A stretch of 22,279 nucleotides of DNA from Syncephalis fuscata (Eukaryota; Zoopagomycota; Zoopagomycetes; Zoopagales; Piptocephalidaceae): positions 1 to 22,279 of the forward strand of contig JAHLTZ010000143.1 of NCBI GenBank assembly GCA_025786725.1, given 5' to 3'. Positions 1-10,474 of the stretch are shown one piece after another. The position numbers and the translations under genes are program-made. Numbering within the stretch: position 1 is the stretch's first letter; the number at the start of each line of letters is the position of its first letter. The notes beneath the pieces were generated by a model, which was not told the origin of the DNA, did no database searches, and saw nothing but the letters and a program-made list of their open reading frames with translations.

Positions 1-3000
1 GTGTCATCTCGACGTCGTTGGTTAGCATATTGTGCCTGTCTATCCTGAGCGTACGATATGTTGTCTTTTACCGCCTTTTGTATCGCTTCTAGTCGCTGTA
101 AAAACTCCTCAGCTGCTGGTACTGTTATATTATCGCTATCAGCTGGCATAGTCGTTGTTATTGGATGACGTCCATATACAGAGAAGAAAGGTGTAATACC
201 AGTAGTAGCGTTAGTACTATGTTATAGGCAAATTCTAATGCAGGTAAGTATTTATCCCAATCATCTTGTTGTTGGCTAATAACATGACGTAACATTTCTT
301 CGATGGTTCTGTTGGTTCGCTCAGTCTGGCCGTCAGTCTGTGGATGATTTGCAGTTGATCTGGCTAATTTAGTACCGGTAAATTCAAATAAGGCTTCCCA
401 GAATCGGCTAGTAAATCGTGGGTCACGATCAGAGATTATGGATCGTGGAAGACCATGTAGACGATATACATGGTCGAAGTATAGTCGTGCGGTGTCAACA
501 GCTGTGACAGTGTTGGTAGTAGGCACGAAGTGGGCTTGTTTACTAAAGCGGTCAACTACTACCATTAACGCATCTGCACCTTTTTCAGTGAGTGGTAGAT
601 GTGTAATAAAATCCATACTAACTGAGTCCCATGCATGTGCAGGTATTTCAAGTGGTTGTAATAAGCCACCTGGTCGTCGATTAGTGGCCTTATTACGTTG
701 GCAAGTATCGCAGGAAGTGACATAGCGGTGGACGGTGTTGTGTAGTGATGGCCAGTAAAAATGGCGATGAATAGCCAGGTATGTTTTATCTACACCTAGA
801 TGGCCGGCTACGATGGCATCGTGATGATCGTGTAGTATATCTTGACGTAATTGGTTATTTTTAGGTACACATAATCGATCACCGTTGAAATATAACAATC
901 CATCAGTTAGTCGATACTTGACTAACTTGGTACGAAGAGCTGGAAGTGGCGTTGTCGTATTAAGCTGGGCGTATATTTCACCAAAGTCAACATCGTTGGC
1001 GTACAAGTTTTTAATTTGATCAATATATGTAAAACTGACAGTAGTTAAACTGGACAGTTGTAAATCAGGCCGTCTGGATAATGAATCGGCTACAATATTG
1101 TTTTTCCCGGGCTTATATTCGATCAATACGTCATATTCTTGTAATAGTTCTGACCATCTTGCTTGTCTGGTTGATAAATTCGGTTGACTCTGGAAGTACT
1201 GCAAGGTTTTATGGTCAGTATACGCGTGAAATGACGATCCATGTAAGTAGTGGCGCCAAATCTTTAAAGCATCTATTAATGCTAATAGTTCTTGTTCATG
1301 TACCGGATAATTGCGTTCAGCGGGCTTCATTTTGCGCGAATGATAAGCAATGGGGTGCCAATGGCCATCACGATCTTGCTGCAACAAGGCAGCACCTACA
1401 GCAAAGCCAGAAGCATCGGTTTCTACACGGAAAGGCTGATGTACGTCGACTATTTGTAATACTGGAGCTTGGGTCATTGTCTTCTTTAGTATATCAAATG
1501 ATTTTTGAGCTTCAATGGTCCATAAGAAACGACGATCTTGACATAGTAGATCGGTAAGTGGTGTGGCTATAGCAGAGTAATTTTTAATAAACTTTCTATA
1601 GTAGTTGGCCAAGCCTGTAAAAGCGCGTATATCAGTGACGTTTCGTGGTGTAGGCCAATCAGAAATGGCCTTTATCTTAGCTGGATCAGCTTTTACACCA
1701 TTAGCACATAGCAAATGGCCTAAATATTCAACTTCATCCTTAAATAATTCACATTTTGACCATTTGGCGTATAAGTGGTTGTCGCGAGTATTTGTAATAC
1801 TTGGCGTAGGTGTCGTTCGTGTCTTCTGGTGTTTTACTGTAGATGAGAATATCGTCCAAATAGACAATAACACATTTGTCTAGTAATGGCCTAAATAGAT
1901 AGTTTACCAGTGTTTGAAAACTGGATGGTGCATTACTTTGACCAAAACTAACTACTAGCCATTCAAAGTGACCATAGCGGGTGCGAAAGGCCGTCTTGGG
2001 TATATCCTCTTCTACTACACGTAGTTGATGATAAGCAGAGCGTAGATCTATCTTAGAAAAGACAGTTGCGCCTAACACTTGGTCGAATAAATCTTCAATC
2101 CTTGGCAATGGGTACTTGTTCTTGATAGTGATTTTATTCAGCGCTCGATAATCAACACACATGCGCATACCACCATCTTTCTTCTTGACGAAAAGAACAG
2201 GCGCACCGTAGGGCGATATACTAGGACGAATATATCCCGCGTCAAGTAATTCGGTAAGTTGTGTTTTAAGTTCTTTAAGTTCCAGAGGGGACAATCGGTA
2301 TAAGGCGTTACTGGGTGGTGTTGCGCCTGGTATCAAATCGATACGATGATCTAATCCATCACGTTTTGGCGGCAATTGTTTCGGTAGTTTGTCGGGAAAT
2401 ACGTCAGCAAAGTCGTTGCGTAATCCAGTCAATACTGGAGTGATGGATGGGTCATTTGAGTGATTAGCAGCTTCATTTAGCGGATTATCGGCTGGTCGTA
2501 CAATGGCTAGGTGTAATTCATCTGTTCGTTTAGCATAGCGTTTAAATTGTAAGGCAGATAATGGCAATATGGTTGGTTGTCTATGTGCATTTGCTTGCCA
2601 TACAATGTGTCGATTATCATGCATAAACGTAACAGTGTTAATTAACCAATCTATCTGTGGATTATAGCGGGCTAGCCACGGTTTACCGAGTATTACGTCG
2701 TGTTCTAAAGGAACAACCAAAAACGATAAACGGTCTTTGTAACCAGTGGAAGTAAGGAGCGCACCAGCCAGTTGGCGGTCACACGTATACGAACGGCCAT
2801 CTGCCACGTGTACGGTCGATGGGTATTTAACTTTATGGGTGTGTGCGCGAATATGTTTCACAAGATTTGCGGATACAAAGTTATCAGCTGCTCCACTATC
2901 TATTAGTACCGTAACTTTTCTACCTAATAAACGAGCATTGATACGTAATAAATCGTGAGCGTGTGGATATTTTGACAATAAACTTTGTTCCTTTAAAAGT

Positions 3001-3167
3001 GCATCAGTGTCATCAACAACATTAGCATGAGGAAATAATGGCGCAGAAACAAGCAATTCATCATCAGAAGTAAGCGAGAGAAGATCGGGGGTGGCATCAA
3101 CAGAAATAGTATTTAGTTGGGCACCAGTAGGTTGTGATGCTGACACTACTGGTGCTGGACTTTTCCC
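1..3167 (-). pseudogene. pol: A1 pol polyprotein, several frame breaks, partial
   Basis: Read on the minus strand from the slippery site, this shows a DSGA aspartic protease, reverse transcriptase with YLDD (about 1840-1860), RNase H (TDAS and YTDH motifs), and integrase. The integrase has a His/Cys finger ending in CDTC, then core residues D (MDF), D (SDRDPRF) and E (QTERTNR). The frame is lost by one-base deletions at about 1821 and 1787 (both bases present in A2 at 5770-5771 and 5735-5736). A further break near 220 falls just after the LEFAYN motif. Beyond it, the expected integrase C-terminal sequence continues without a stop to the left edge. The breaks would stop production of active RNase H and integrase in the same polyprotein as protease. 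Confidence 0.9.
3094..3167 (-). promoter_or_regulatory. -1 frameshift signal between A1 gag and pol
   Basis: The heptamer G GGA AAA lies at 3161-3167. After a 5-nt spacer, 3146-3155 and 3121-3130 form a perfect 10-bp stem around a 15-nt loop. Six loop bases (3135-3140) can pair with 3094-3099. It matches the A2 signal except for one loop base. In A1 it cannot work as written because the upstream gag frameshift puts ribosomes in the third frame. Confidence 0.8.
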
Positions 3168-4329
3168 GTATTCAAAGGACAAAAACGCATGATGTGGCCA
3201 TATTGGCGACAGCGGAAACAGCCGCCGTTTTGTCGTAACGTTTCGCGTTCAGCATCAGTGAGTGGGGTAACCGATTAATGGTGTCTAGTTCCATTGGTAT
3301 AGGGCCATTTCTTGGTTGTGTGTTAATCGGAGGGCGAAACTGTTGTTGTTGCGTTGGACGAGGTGTGTTATGGCGAACGTTGTTAGTTGATGATTTGCCA
3401 ATGTACTTGCGTAACGAATCAAAATGAGTAGCCACTTCTATGGCTGATTGTAATGTAGACGGTGTAGCTTTTTGTACTTCGTATTTAACTTCGTGATTCA
3501 GTCCATTAATAAACATAATACGTAAAGCTAACTGCCACATTTCGGAATCAGGCATAGGAAAAGTGTGCCTTAAATTGTTAAATTCTAACGTATAATCATT
3601 GACACTTTTGTTGGCTTGTCGTAACATGTGAAGACGACTAAAAGCGTCTTCTTCTACCGAAGTACCGGGACAGATGTGTTGGCGTAGTGCGTGAGCAAAC
3701 GCACTCCAAGTGGTATATGGATGACTATAGTCACCGTCAGAGTGAATAGTATTACTCTGCCACCAACTAGAGGCAGTGCCATCTAAATAAGTGGCGGCTA
3801 CTTCGATGCGTTCAATTTCATCAGGGATATACCTGACATATTGCCGTGCACGGTACAACCAAGTCTCTACTGAAATATCCTTATCATTGCCGTTGTATCG
3901 TGGCGGGGCAGATGGACGAGCAGTAGGAGGGGCAGTGACAGAAGTAGATGGAATAGCGGCAATAGCAGCGGCAGTATTGGCAGCGGCAGTAACAACAGCA
4001 TCGGCAGTAGCAGCATTATTTTGGGACACAATTTGCGTTACCAAACTTGAAATAAAGTCAGCGTTGGTAACGAAACTTGTGTTAGGCAATTCTGGGTTCA
4101 TAATGGGTGTTATTTCTTCTTGAGTATCAGTAGTGTATTCGTTCGTGTGGCTTGTGATCGGTGGTTCGTACTGGGTATCGGTGTATTCGTTCGTGTGGCT
4201 TGTGATCGGTGGTTCGTACTGGTTATCTGGGTATCGAAAGGTTACTGGTGGATCTTGGATGAGTTCGTCGGCGAAAGATTGACGGGCTTGTTCGTGGTCG
4301 AAGTATTTCGCACCACGTCGTTGGTTCAT
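3146..4329 (-). pseudogene. gag: A1 gag, frameshifted before the zinc knuckle
   Basis: This encodes the structural Gag protein that builds the virus-like particle and binds the element's RNA. The start is the first ATG (MNQRRG) after the LTR. It has a 16-residue tandem repeat near the N terminus, an Ala/Thr-rich stretch, then a Ty3-type capsid domain ([19 protein letters not shown]) and the PMELD motif typical of these Gags. A run of four G at 3264-3267, five in A2 at 7214-7218, shifts the frame just after PMELD. Translation then ends at 3172, without the CCHC knuckle and out of phase with the frameshift signal. The native stop would be at 3146-3148. Either real decay or a homopolymer sequencing error would explain this. 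Confidence 0.88.
4133..4222 (-). repeat. 48-bp tandem repeat inside A1 gag
   Basis: Two adjacent 48-bp units (starting 4133 and 4181) encode a repeated [14 protein letters not shown] segment. The unit is 16 codons long, so the frame is kept. The same duplication is in A2, so it predates their separation. Confidence 0.85.
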
Positions 4330-4366
4330 ATCACTGTAAGTCAAGGCAACGAGGTGGATAGGTTTA

Positions 4367-4384
4367 AACTACCCGTTGCTACCA
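4367..4384 (-). other. Primer binding site of A1
   Basis: On the minus strand the sequence TGGTAGCAACGGGTAGTT starts two bases inside the LTR. TGG matches the CCA tail of a tRNA. The implied tRNA has U72 and A73, which would pair with A1 as in eukaryotic initiator tRNA-Met. The same 18 bases occur in A2, A3 and the unrelated-LTR element B. Confidence 0.85.
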
Positions 4385-4386
4385 TA

Positions 4387-4724
4387 TGTAACCGTAGATA
4401 CAGCGAACTGTTGCGGTTACTACGAGTCACAATACAATAATGTATATAAAATAAAAATGAATATTGAAAGTGAACTAATGTCTTTATTTGTGGTCATAAT
4501 CATACGCGTATTTATATTGTTCTATTGGATATATGGAATATCTAAGTAGAACAATAAAAGAAAATAAAATAAAAATAAAAGAAAATAAAAGATAAAGATA
4601 AAACAATACGCGGTGGCGGAGTGTTAACTTCATCGTGGACCATGTGTGATGATCGGTGTGTTTAAACACCGATCATAATGTCTAAAAATGGTAATAATAA
4701 ATGAGAGGGAGAATTTTTGTTACA
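4387..4724 (-). repeat. 5' LTR of A1 (338 bp)
   Basis: The LTR runs from TGTAAC to GTTACA, giving 6-bp inverted ends. It appears identical to the A2 LTR at 8338-8675. Read on the minus strand it carries an 11-bp-arm hairpin (4649-4659 with 4666-4676), a T-rich tract, a TATA box (TATAAATA, 4509-4516) and an AATAAA signal (4483-4488). This order fits U3-R-U5. The flanking five bases 4725-4729 (aggta) are the expected target-site duplication, but the other copy lies off the window. Confidence 0.93.
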
Positions 4725-7117
4725 AGGTATGTTTTATCTACACCTAGATGGCCGGCTACGATGGCATCGTGATGATCGTGTAGTATATCTTGACGTAATT
4801 GGTTATTTTTAGGTACACATAATCGATCACCGTTGAAATATAACAATCCATCAGTTAGTCGATACTTGACTAACTTGGTACGAAGAGCTGGAAGTGGCGT
4901 TGTCGTATTAAGCTGGGCGTATATTTCACCAAAGTCAACATCGTTGGCGTACAAGTTTTTAATTTGATCAATATATGTAAAACTGACAGTAGTTAAACTG
5001 GACAGTTGTAAATCAGGCCGTCTGGATAATGAATCGGCTACAATATTGTTTTTCCCGGGCTTATATTCGATCAATACGTCATATTCTTGTAATAGTTCTG
5101 ACCATCTTGCTTGTCTGGTTGATAAATTCGGTTGACTCTGGAAGTACTGCAAGGTTTTATGGTCAGTATACGCGTGAAATGACGATCCATGTAAGTAGTG
5201 GCGCCAAATCTTTAAAGCATCTATTAATGCTAATAGTTCTTGTTCATGTACCGGATAATTGCGTTCAGCGGGCTTCATTTTGCGCGAATGATAAGCAATG
5301 GGGTGCCAATGGCCATCACGATCTTGCTGCAACAAGGCAGCACCTACAGCAAAGCCAGAAGCATCGGTTTCTACACGGAAAGGCTGATGTACGTCGACTA
5401 TTTGTAATACTGGAGCTTGGGTCATTGTCTTCTTTAGTATATCAAATGATTTTTGAGCTTCAATGGTCCATAAGAAACGACGATCTTGACATAGTAGATC
5501 GGTAAGTGGTGTGGCTATAGCAGAGTAATTTTTAATAAACTTTCTATAGTAGTTGGCCAAGCCTGTAAAAGCGCGTATATCAGTGACGTTTCGTGGTGTA
5601 GGCCAATCAGAAATGGCCTTTATCTTAGCTGGATCAGCTTTTACACCATTAGCACATAGCAAATGGCCTAAATATTCAACTTCATCCTTAAATAATTCAC
5701 ATTTTGACCATTTGGCGTATAAGTGGTTGTCGCGAAGTATTTGTAATACTTGGCGTAGGTGTCGTTCGTGGTCTTCTGGTGTTTTACTGTAGATGAGAAT
5801 ATCGTCCAAATAGACAATAACACATTTGTCTAGTAATGGCCTAAATAGATAGTTTACCAGTGTTTGAAAACTGGATGGTGCATTACTTTGACCAAAACTA
5901 ACTACTAGCCATTCAAAGTGACCATAGCGGGTGCGAAAGGCCGTCTTGGGTATATCCTCTTCTACTACACGTAGTTGATGATAAGCAGAGCGTAGATCTA
6001 TCTTAGAAAAGACAGTTGCGCCTAACACTTGGTCGAATAAATCTTCAATCCTTGGCAATGGGTACTTGTTCTTGATAGTGATTTTATTCAGCGCTCGATA
6101 ATCAACACACATGCGCATCCCACCATCTTTCTTCTTGACGAAAAGAACAGGCGCACCGTAGGGCGATATACTAGGACGAATATATCCCGCGTCAAGTAAT
6201 TCGGTAAGTTGTGTTTTAAGTTCTTTAAGTTCCAGAGGGGACAATCGGTATAAGGCGTTACTGGGTGGTGTTGCGCCTGGTATCAAATCGATACGATGAT
6301 CTAATCCATCACGTTTTGGCGGCAATTGTTTCGGTAGTTTGTCGGGAAATACGTCAGCAAAGTCGTTGCGTAATCCAGTCAATACTGGAGTGATGGATGG
6401 GTCATTTGAGTGATTAGCAGCTTCATTTAGCGGATTATCGGCTGGTCGTACAATGGCTAGGTGTAATTCATCTGTTCGTTTAGCATAGCGTTTAAATTGT
6501 AAGGCAGATAATGGCAATATGGTTGGTTGTCTATGTGCATTTGCTTGCCATACAATGTGTCGATTATCATGCATAAACGTAACAGTGTTAATTAACCAAT
6601 CTATCTGTGGATTATAGCGGGCTAGCCACGGTTTACCGAGTATTACGTCGTGTTCTAAAGGAACAACCAAAAACGATAAACGGTCTTTGTAACCAGTGGA
6701 AGTAAGGAGCGCACCAGCCAGTTGGCGGTCACACGTATACGAACGGCCATCTGCCACGTGTACGGTCGATGGGTATTTAACTTTATGGGTGTGTGCGCGA
6801 ATATGTTTCACAAGATTTGCGGATACAAAGTTATCAGCTGCTCCACTATCTATTAGTACCGTAACTTTTCTACCTAATAAACGAGCATTGATACGTAATA
6901 AATCGTGAGCGTGTGGATATTTTGACAATAAACTTTGTTCCTTTAAAAGTGCATCAGTGTCATCAACAACATTAGCATGAGGAAATAATGGCGCAGAAAC
7001 AAGCAATTCATCATCAGAAGTAAGCGAGAGAAGATCGGGGGTGGCATCAACAGAAATAGTATTTAGTTGGGCACCAGTAGGTTGTGATGCTGACGCTACT
7101 GGTGCTGGACTTTTCCC
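4725..7117 (-). pseudogene. pol: A2 pol polyprotein, truncated in integrase by A1
   Basis: This is translated as a Gag-Pol fusion after -1 slippage and is open without a break to the insertion point. Counting from the TTG codon at 7132, the protease active site DSGA is near residue 95 and reverse transcriptase spans about 270-500, with FSKIDL (D379) and YLDD (441-444). RNase H has TDAS (D590), HEQE (about 632) and YTDH (657). The integrase His/Cys finger begins in [15 protein letters not shown] and is then lost: after KTYL the frame runs into the A1 LTR and ends at 4682. In both A copies the usual FG-L/F-TNAP motif of reverse transcriptase reads [10 protein letters not shown], an uncommon Gln. 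The enzyme part looks intact but integrase is missing in place. Confidence 0.93.
7044..7117 (-). promoter_or_regulatory. -1 programmed frameshift signal, A2 gag-pol
   Basis: The heptamer G GGA AAA (7111-7117) is in the gag reading frame and follows the X XXY YYZ rule. A slip by -1 enters the pol frame exactly. Five nucleotides later the arms 7096-7105 and 7071-7080 (GCACCAGTAG and its exact complement) form a 10-bp stem with a 15-nt loop (7081-7095). The gag TAG is the last three bases of the 5' arm. Loop bases 7085-7090 can also pair with 7044-7049, giving a possible pseudoknot. The sequence elements are directly seen; function is inferred from known retroviral and retrotransposon signals. 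Confidence 0.85.
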
Positions 7118-8280
7118 GTATTCAAAGGACAAAAACGCATGATGTGGCCATATTGGCGACAGCGGAAACAGCCGCCGTTTTGTCGTAACGTTTCGCGTTC
7201 AGCATCAGTGAGTGGGGGTAACCGATTAATGGTGTCTAGTTCCATTGGTATAGGGCCATTTCTTGGTTGTGTGTTAATCGGAGGGCGAAACTGTTGTTGT
7301 TGCGTTGGACGAGGTGTGTTATGGCGAACGTTGTTAGTTGATGATTTGCCAATGTACTTGCGTAACGAATCAAAATGAGTAGCCACTTCTATGGCTGATT
7401 GTAATGTAGACGGTGTAGCTTTTTGTACTTCGTATTTAACTTCGTGATTCAGTCCATTAATAAACATAATACGTAAAGCTAACTGCCACATTTCGGAATC
7501 AGGCATAGGAAAAGTGTGCCTTAAATTGTTAAATTCTAACGTATAATCATTGACACTTTTGTTGGCTTGTCGTAACATGTGAAGACGACTAAAAGCGTCT
7601 TCTTCTACCGAAGTACCGGGACAGATGTGTTGGCGTAGTGCGTGAGCAAACGCACTCCAAGTGGTATATGGATGACTATAGTCACCGTCAGAGTGAATAG
7701 TATTACTCTGCCACCAACTAGAGGCAGTGCCATCTAAATAAGTGGCGGCTACTTCGATGCGTTCAATTTCATCAGGGATATACCTGACATATTGCCGTGC
7801 ACGGTACAACCAAGTCTCTACTGAAATATCCTTATCATTGCCGTTGTATCGTGGCGGGGCAGATGGACGAGCAGTAGGAGGGGCAGTGACAGAAGTAGAT
7901 GGAATAGCGGCAATAGCAGCGGCAGTATTGGCAGCGGCAGTAACAACAGCATCGGCAGTAGCAGCATTATTTTGGGACACAATTTGCGTTACCAAACTTG
8001 AAATAAAGTCAGCGTTGGTAACGAAACTTGTGTTAGGCAATTCTGGGTTCATAATGGGTGTTATTTCTTCTTGAGTATCAGTAGTGTATTCGTTCGTGTG
8101 GCTTGTGATCGGTGGTTCGTACTGGGTATCGGTGTATTCGTTCGTGTGGCTTGTGATCGGTGGTTCGTACTGGTTATCTGGGTATCGAAAGGTTACTGGT
8201 GGATCTTGGATGAGTTCGTCGGCGAAAGATTGACGGGCTTGTTCGTGGTCGAAGTATTTCGCACCACGTCGTTGGTTCAT
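7096..8280 (-). CDS. gag: A2 Gag (capsid and nucleocapsid), intact
   Basis: The protein is 394 residues from the ATG at 8280; the reading frame is open a few codons further upstream but has no earlier ATG. The N terminus holds two 16-residue repeats and an Ala/Thr-rich linker. The middle is a Ty3/gypsy capsid domain, with SWWQS and the LHMLRQ region as landmarks. PMELD follows, then a CX2CX4HX4C zinc knuckle ([14 protein letters not shown]) that would bind element RNA. The C terminus overlaps pol in the -1 frame. The TAG stop lies five codons after a G GGA AAA slippery heptamer and inside a stem-loop. This is the only complete, unbroken gag of family A in the window. Confidence 0.93.
   Translation of the reverse strand: MNQRRGAKYFDHEQARQSFADELIQDPPVTFRYPDNQYEPPITSHTNEYTDTQYEPPITSHTNEYTTDTQEEITPIMNPELPNTSFVTNADFISSLVTQIVSQNNAATADAVVTAAANTAAAIAAIPSTSVTAPPTARPSAPPRYNGNDKDISVETWLYRARQYVRYIPDEIERIEVAATYLDGTASSWWQSNTIHSDGDYSHPYTTWSAFAHALRQHICPGTSVEEDAFSRLHMLRQANKSVNDYTLEFNNLRHTFPMPDSEMWQLALRIMFINGLNHEVKYEVQKATPSTLQSAIEVATHFDSLRKYIGKSSTNNVRHNTPRPTQQQQFRPPINTQPRNGPIPMELDTINRLPPLTDAERETLRQNGGCFRCRQYGHIMRFCPLNTGKVQHQ
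8084..8173 (-). repeat. 48-bp tandem repeat inside A2 gag
   Basis: Two 48-bp units (starting 8084 and 8132) encode a repeated [14 protein letters not shown] segment, as in A1. Confidence 0.85.
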
Positions 8281-8317
8281 ATCACTGTAAGTCAAGGCAA
8301 CGAGGTGGATAGGTTTA

Positions 8318-8335
8318 AACTACCCGTTGCTACCA
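8318..8335 (-). other. Primer binding site of A2
   Basis: This is identical to the A1 site, two bases inside the LTR, and complementary to the 3' end of an initiator-type tRNA. Confidence 0.85.
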
Positions 8336-8337
8336 TA

Positions 8338-8675
8338 TGTAACCGTAGATACAGCGAACTGTTGCGGTTACTACGAGTCACAATACAATAATGTATATAA
8401 AATAAAAATGAATATTGAAAGTGAACTAATGTCTTTATTTGTGGTCATAATCATACGCGTATTTATATTGTTCTATTGGATATATGGAATATCTAAGTAG
8501 AACAATAAAAGAAAATAAAATAAAAATAAAAGAAAATAAAAGATAAAGATAAAACAATACGCGGTGGCGGAGTGTTAACTTCATCGTGGACCATGTGTGA
8601 TGATCGGTGTGTTTAAACACCGATCATAATGTCTAAAAATGGTAATAATAAATGAGAGGGAGAATTTTTGTTACA
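8338..8675 (-). repeat. 5' LTR of A2 (338 bp)
   Basis: The LTR has TGTAAC/GTTACA ends and the same length as the A1 LTR, and no difference was noticed by eye. It carries an 11-bp-arm hairpin (8600-8610 with 8617-8627, 6-nt loop), a TATA box (8460-8467) and an AATAAA signal (8434-8439), all read on the minus strand. Confidence 0.93.
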
Positions 8676-8859
8676 GTGTTTAGCTACTGTAGTAGCATAT
8701 AGTAGCACTCTGTACTGGCCATACAGCAGTGCCATTATATGCACTGCCTGTAAACACCTGCTAGCACGATGTTGCATTGGCAGCTCTTCTTCTCTTTCCC
8801 TTTTCACTTTTAACAAACCACTTACCGGTCCTTCTTTATGATACACTGATTATGCAATG

Positions 8860-8908
8860 GTAAGTAACTAACTTAAATCAGTCACTAACTCTGCATATAA
8901 TGCTTTAG
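8860..8908 (+). other. Candidate spliceosomal intron, 49 nt (copy 1)
   Basis: It starts GTAAGT, has a CACTAAC branch-point-like heptamer at 8883-8889, and ends CTTTAG. The spacing and motifs fit short fungal-type introns. The counterpart in copy 2 (15626-15674) has the same length. Splicing is inferred, and no long protein frame is restored by removing it. Confidence 0.45.
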
Positions 8909-9212
8909 ATTTACAAACCATCAAGTATCAAGTTCAAGGGCAATGGCGATTAGTGTGTTAGCGGCCGGCTACCAAACAATATAACAACCAATGTTATATT
9001 GATGACTTTAGATTTAGATTACTAACTTACTAACCTGTATTGATAATTACAAATTTATATCATAAATAAAAATCACCAAATTGTTTTAGTGTGCTAGCGG
9101 CCGGCTACACAACATTGCAACATACTAACTTTATACATATATTGTTTTAAATTTTAGATACCGGACACTAACACTAACATTTATTGATTATTATAGATTT
9201 TAGATAGCTGGA

Positions 9213-10386
9213 CACCAGTACCAACACCGGCATCAACACCAGCACCAGTACCAACACCGGCACCAACACCAGTACCAACACCGGCATCAGCACCAACATC
9301 AACACTAGCACCAGCACCAACACCAGCATCAGCACCAACATCGACACCAGCACCAACACCAGCATCAGCACCAACATCGACACCAACACCAACATCAGCA
9401 CCAGCACCAGCACCAGCACCAGCACCAGCACCAACACCGGCATCAGCACCAACATCAACACCAGCATCAGCACCAGCACCAACACCAGCATCAGCACCAA
9501 CACCAACATCGACACCAGCACCAGCACCAGTACCAGCACCGGCATCAGCACCAACACCAGCATCGGCATCAACACCAACACCAACACCAGCATCAGCATC
9601 AGCATCAGCACCAACACCAGTACCAGCATCAGCACCAGCACCAACACCAACACCAGCACCAGCACCAACATCGACACCAGCACCAGCACCAGTACCAGCA
9701 CCGGCATCAGCACCAACACCAACACCGGCATCAGCATCAGCATCAGCATCAGCACCAGCACCAACACCAGCATCAGCACCAGCATCAACACCAGCACCAA
9801 CATCAACACCAGCATCAGCACCAGCACCAACATCAACACCAGCATCAGCACCAGCACCAACATCAACACCAGCATCAGCACCAGCACCAACATCAACACC
9901 AACACCAGCACCAGCATCAGCACCAACATCAACACCAGCATTGGCATCAGCATCAGCATCAGCATCAGCACCAGCACCAACACCAGCATCAGCACCAGCA
10001 TCACACCAGCACCAACATCAACACCAGCATCAGCACCAGCACCAACATCAACACCAGCATCAGCACCAGCTCCAACATCAACACCAGCATCAGCACCAGC
10101 ACCAACATCAACACCAACACCAGCACCAGCATCAGCACCAGCACCAACATCAACACCAGCATTGGCACCAGCACCGGCATCAGCACCAACACCAACACCG
10201 ACATCAGCACCAGCACCAGTACCAGCATCAGCACCAACACCAACACCAGCATCAGCATCAACACCAACACCAGCATCAACACCAGTACTAGCACCAGCGC
10301 CGGCATCAGTACTAGCACCAGTACCGGCATCAGTATCAACACCAACACCAGTACCGGCACCAACATCGGCACCGGCACCAACACCA
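9213..10386. repeat. CAYCAR hexanucleotide satellite, copy 1
   Basis: This is about 1.2 kb of almost pure CAY-CAR hexamers: third bases alternate pyrimidine and purine, with TAC, CGG and CGA variants. From 9811 to 9900 three perfect 30-bp higher-order units occur, and similar units recur near 10010-10110. Depending on frame, the plus strand reads His-Gln, or Pro/Ala/Thr/Ser-rich, and the minus strand reads Leu-Val-Leu-Met. Open frames are therefore a by-product of the repeat, and an indel near 10000 changes phase. The Pro/Ala/Thr frame ends at a TAA at 10408-10410. Confidence 0.9.
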
Positions 10387-10443
10387 GTAACAATATTAAC
10401 ATTGGCATAAAAACTAACACTAACATTGTATTTATTATTTTAG
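10387..10443 (+). other. Weak candidate intron at the end of the satellite (copy 1)
   Basis: GTAACA begins it, CACTAAC at 10418-10424 is a possible branch site, and TTTTAG ends it. The copy-2 counterpart is 16739-16796. The 5' site is poor, so confidence is low. The 3' half (branch motif, T-rich tract, TTTTAG) is good. Confidence 0.3.
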
Positions 10444-10474
10444 ATTCGTAGGTAGCCGGCCATGGACACCCAGC

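Larger units (their letters stand above)
1..4724 (-). mobile_element. Ty3/gypsy retrotransposon A1 (3' end off window)
   Basis: This is an LTR retrotransposon read on the minus strand: LTR (4387-4724), primer binding site, gag, then pol with protease, reverse transcriptase, RNase H and integrase in Ty3/gypsy order. The left edge of the window falls in the C-terminal part of integrase, so the 3' LTR is not seen. Its outer LTR edge at 4724 abuts internal sequence of a sister element (A2), and that sequence continues uninterrupted in A1 itself around position 777, so A1 is inserted into A2. A1 and A2 differ by very few substitutions by eye (for example 2169 versus 6119, and 3145 versus 7095), so they are recent relatives. 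A1 carries at least four one-base deletions relative to the intact reading (near 220, 1787, 1821 and 3264-3267) and could not make a full Gag-Pol as written. Confidence 0.95.
4725..8675 (-). mobile_element. Ty3/gypsy retrotransposon A2, cut by A1
   Basis: This is the same family as A1, on the minus strand: LTR (8338-8675), primer site, gag and most of pol. Its reading frames are intact from the gag start to the A1 insertion point at 4725. The remainder of its integrase and its 3' LTR must lie left of A1, off the window. Its right LTR edge is followed by gtgtt (8676-8680). The same place in the second copy of the long repeat is uninterrupted at about 15443-15447, which is a natural empty site. 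Confidence 0.95.

Noticed and set aside
1081-1557. Plus-strand open frames opposite A1, A2 and B pol and gag
   Set aside because: They are antisense shadows of well-supported gag and pol coding sequence, repeated identically in each copy.
9174-10004. Long minus-strand Leu/Val/Met frame, and plus-strand His-Gln or Pro/Ala/Thr frames over the satellites
   Set aside because: The CAYCAR unit has almost no stops in any phase, so open frames are expected. Phase-changing indels break them in both copies.
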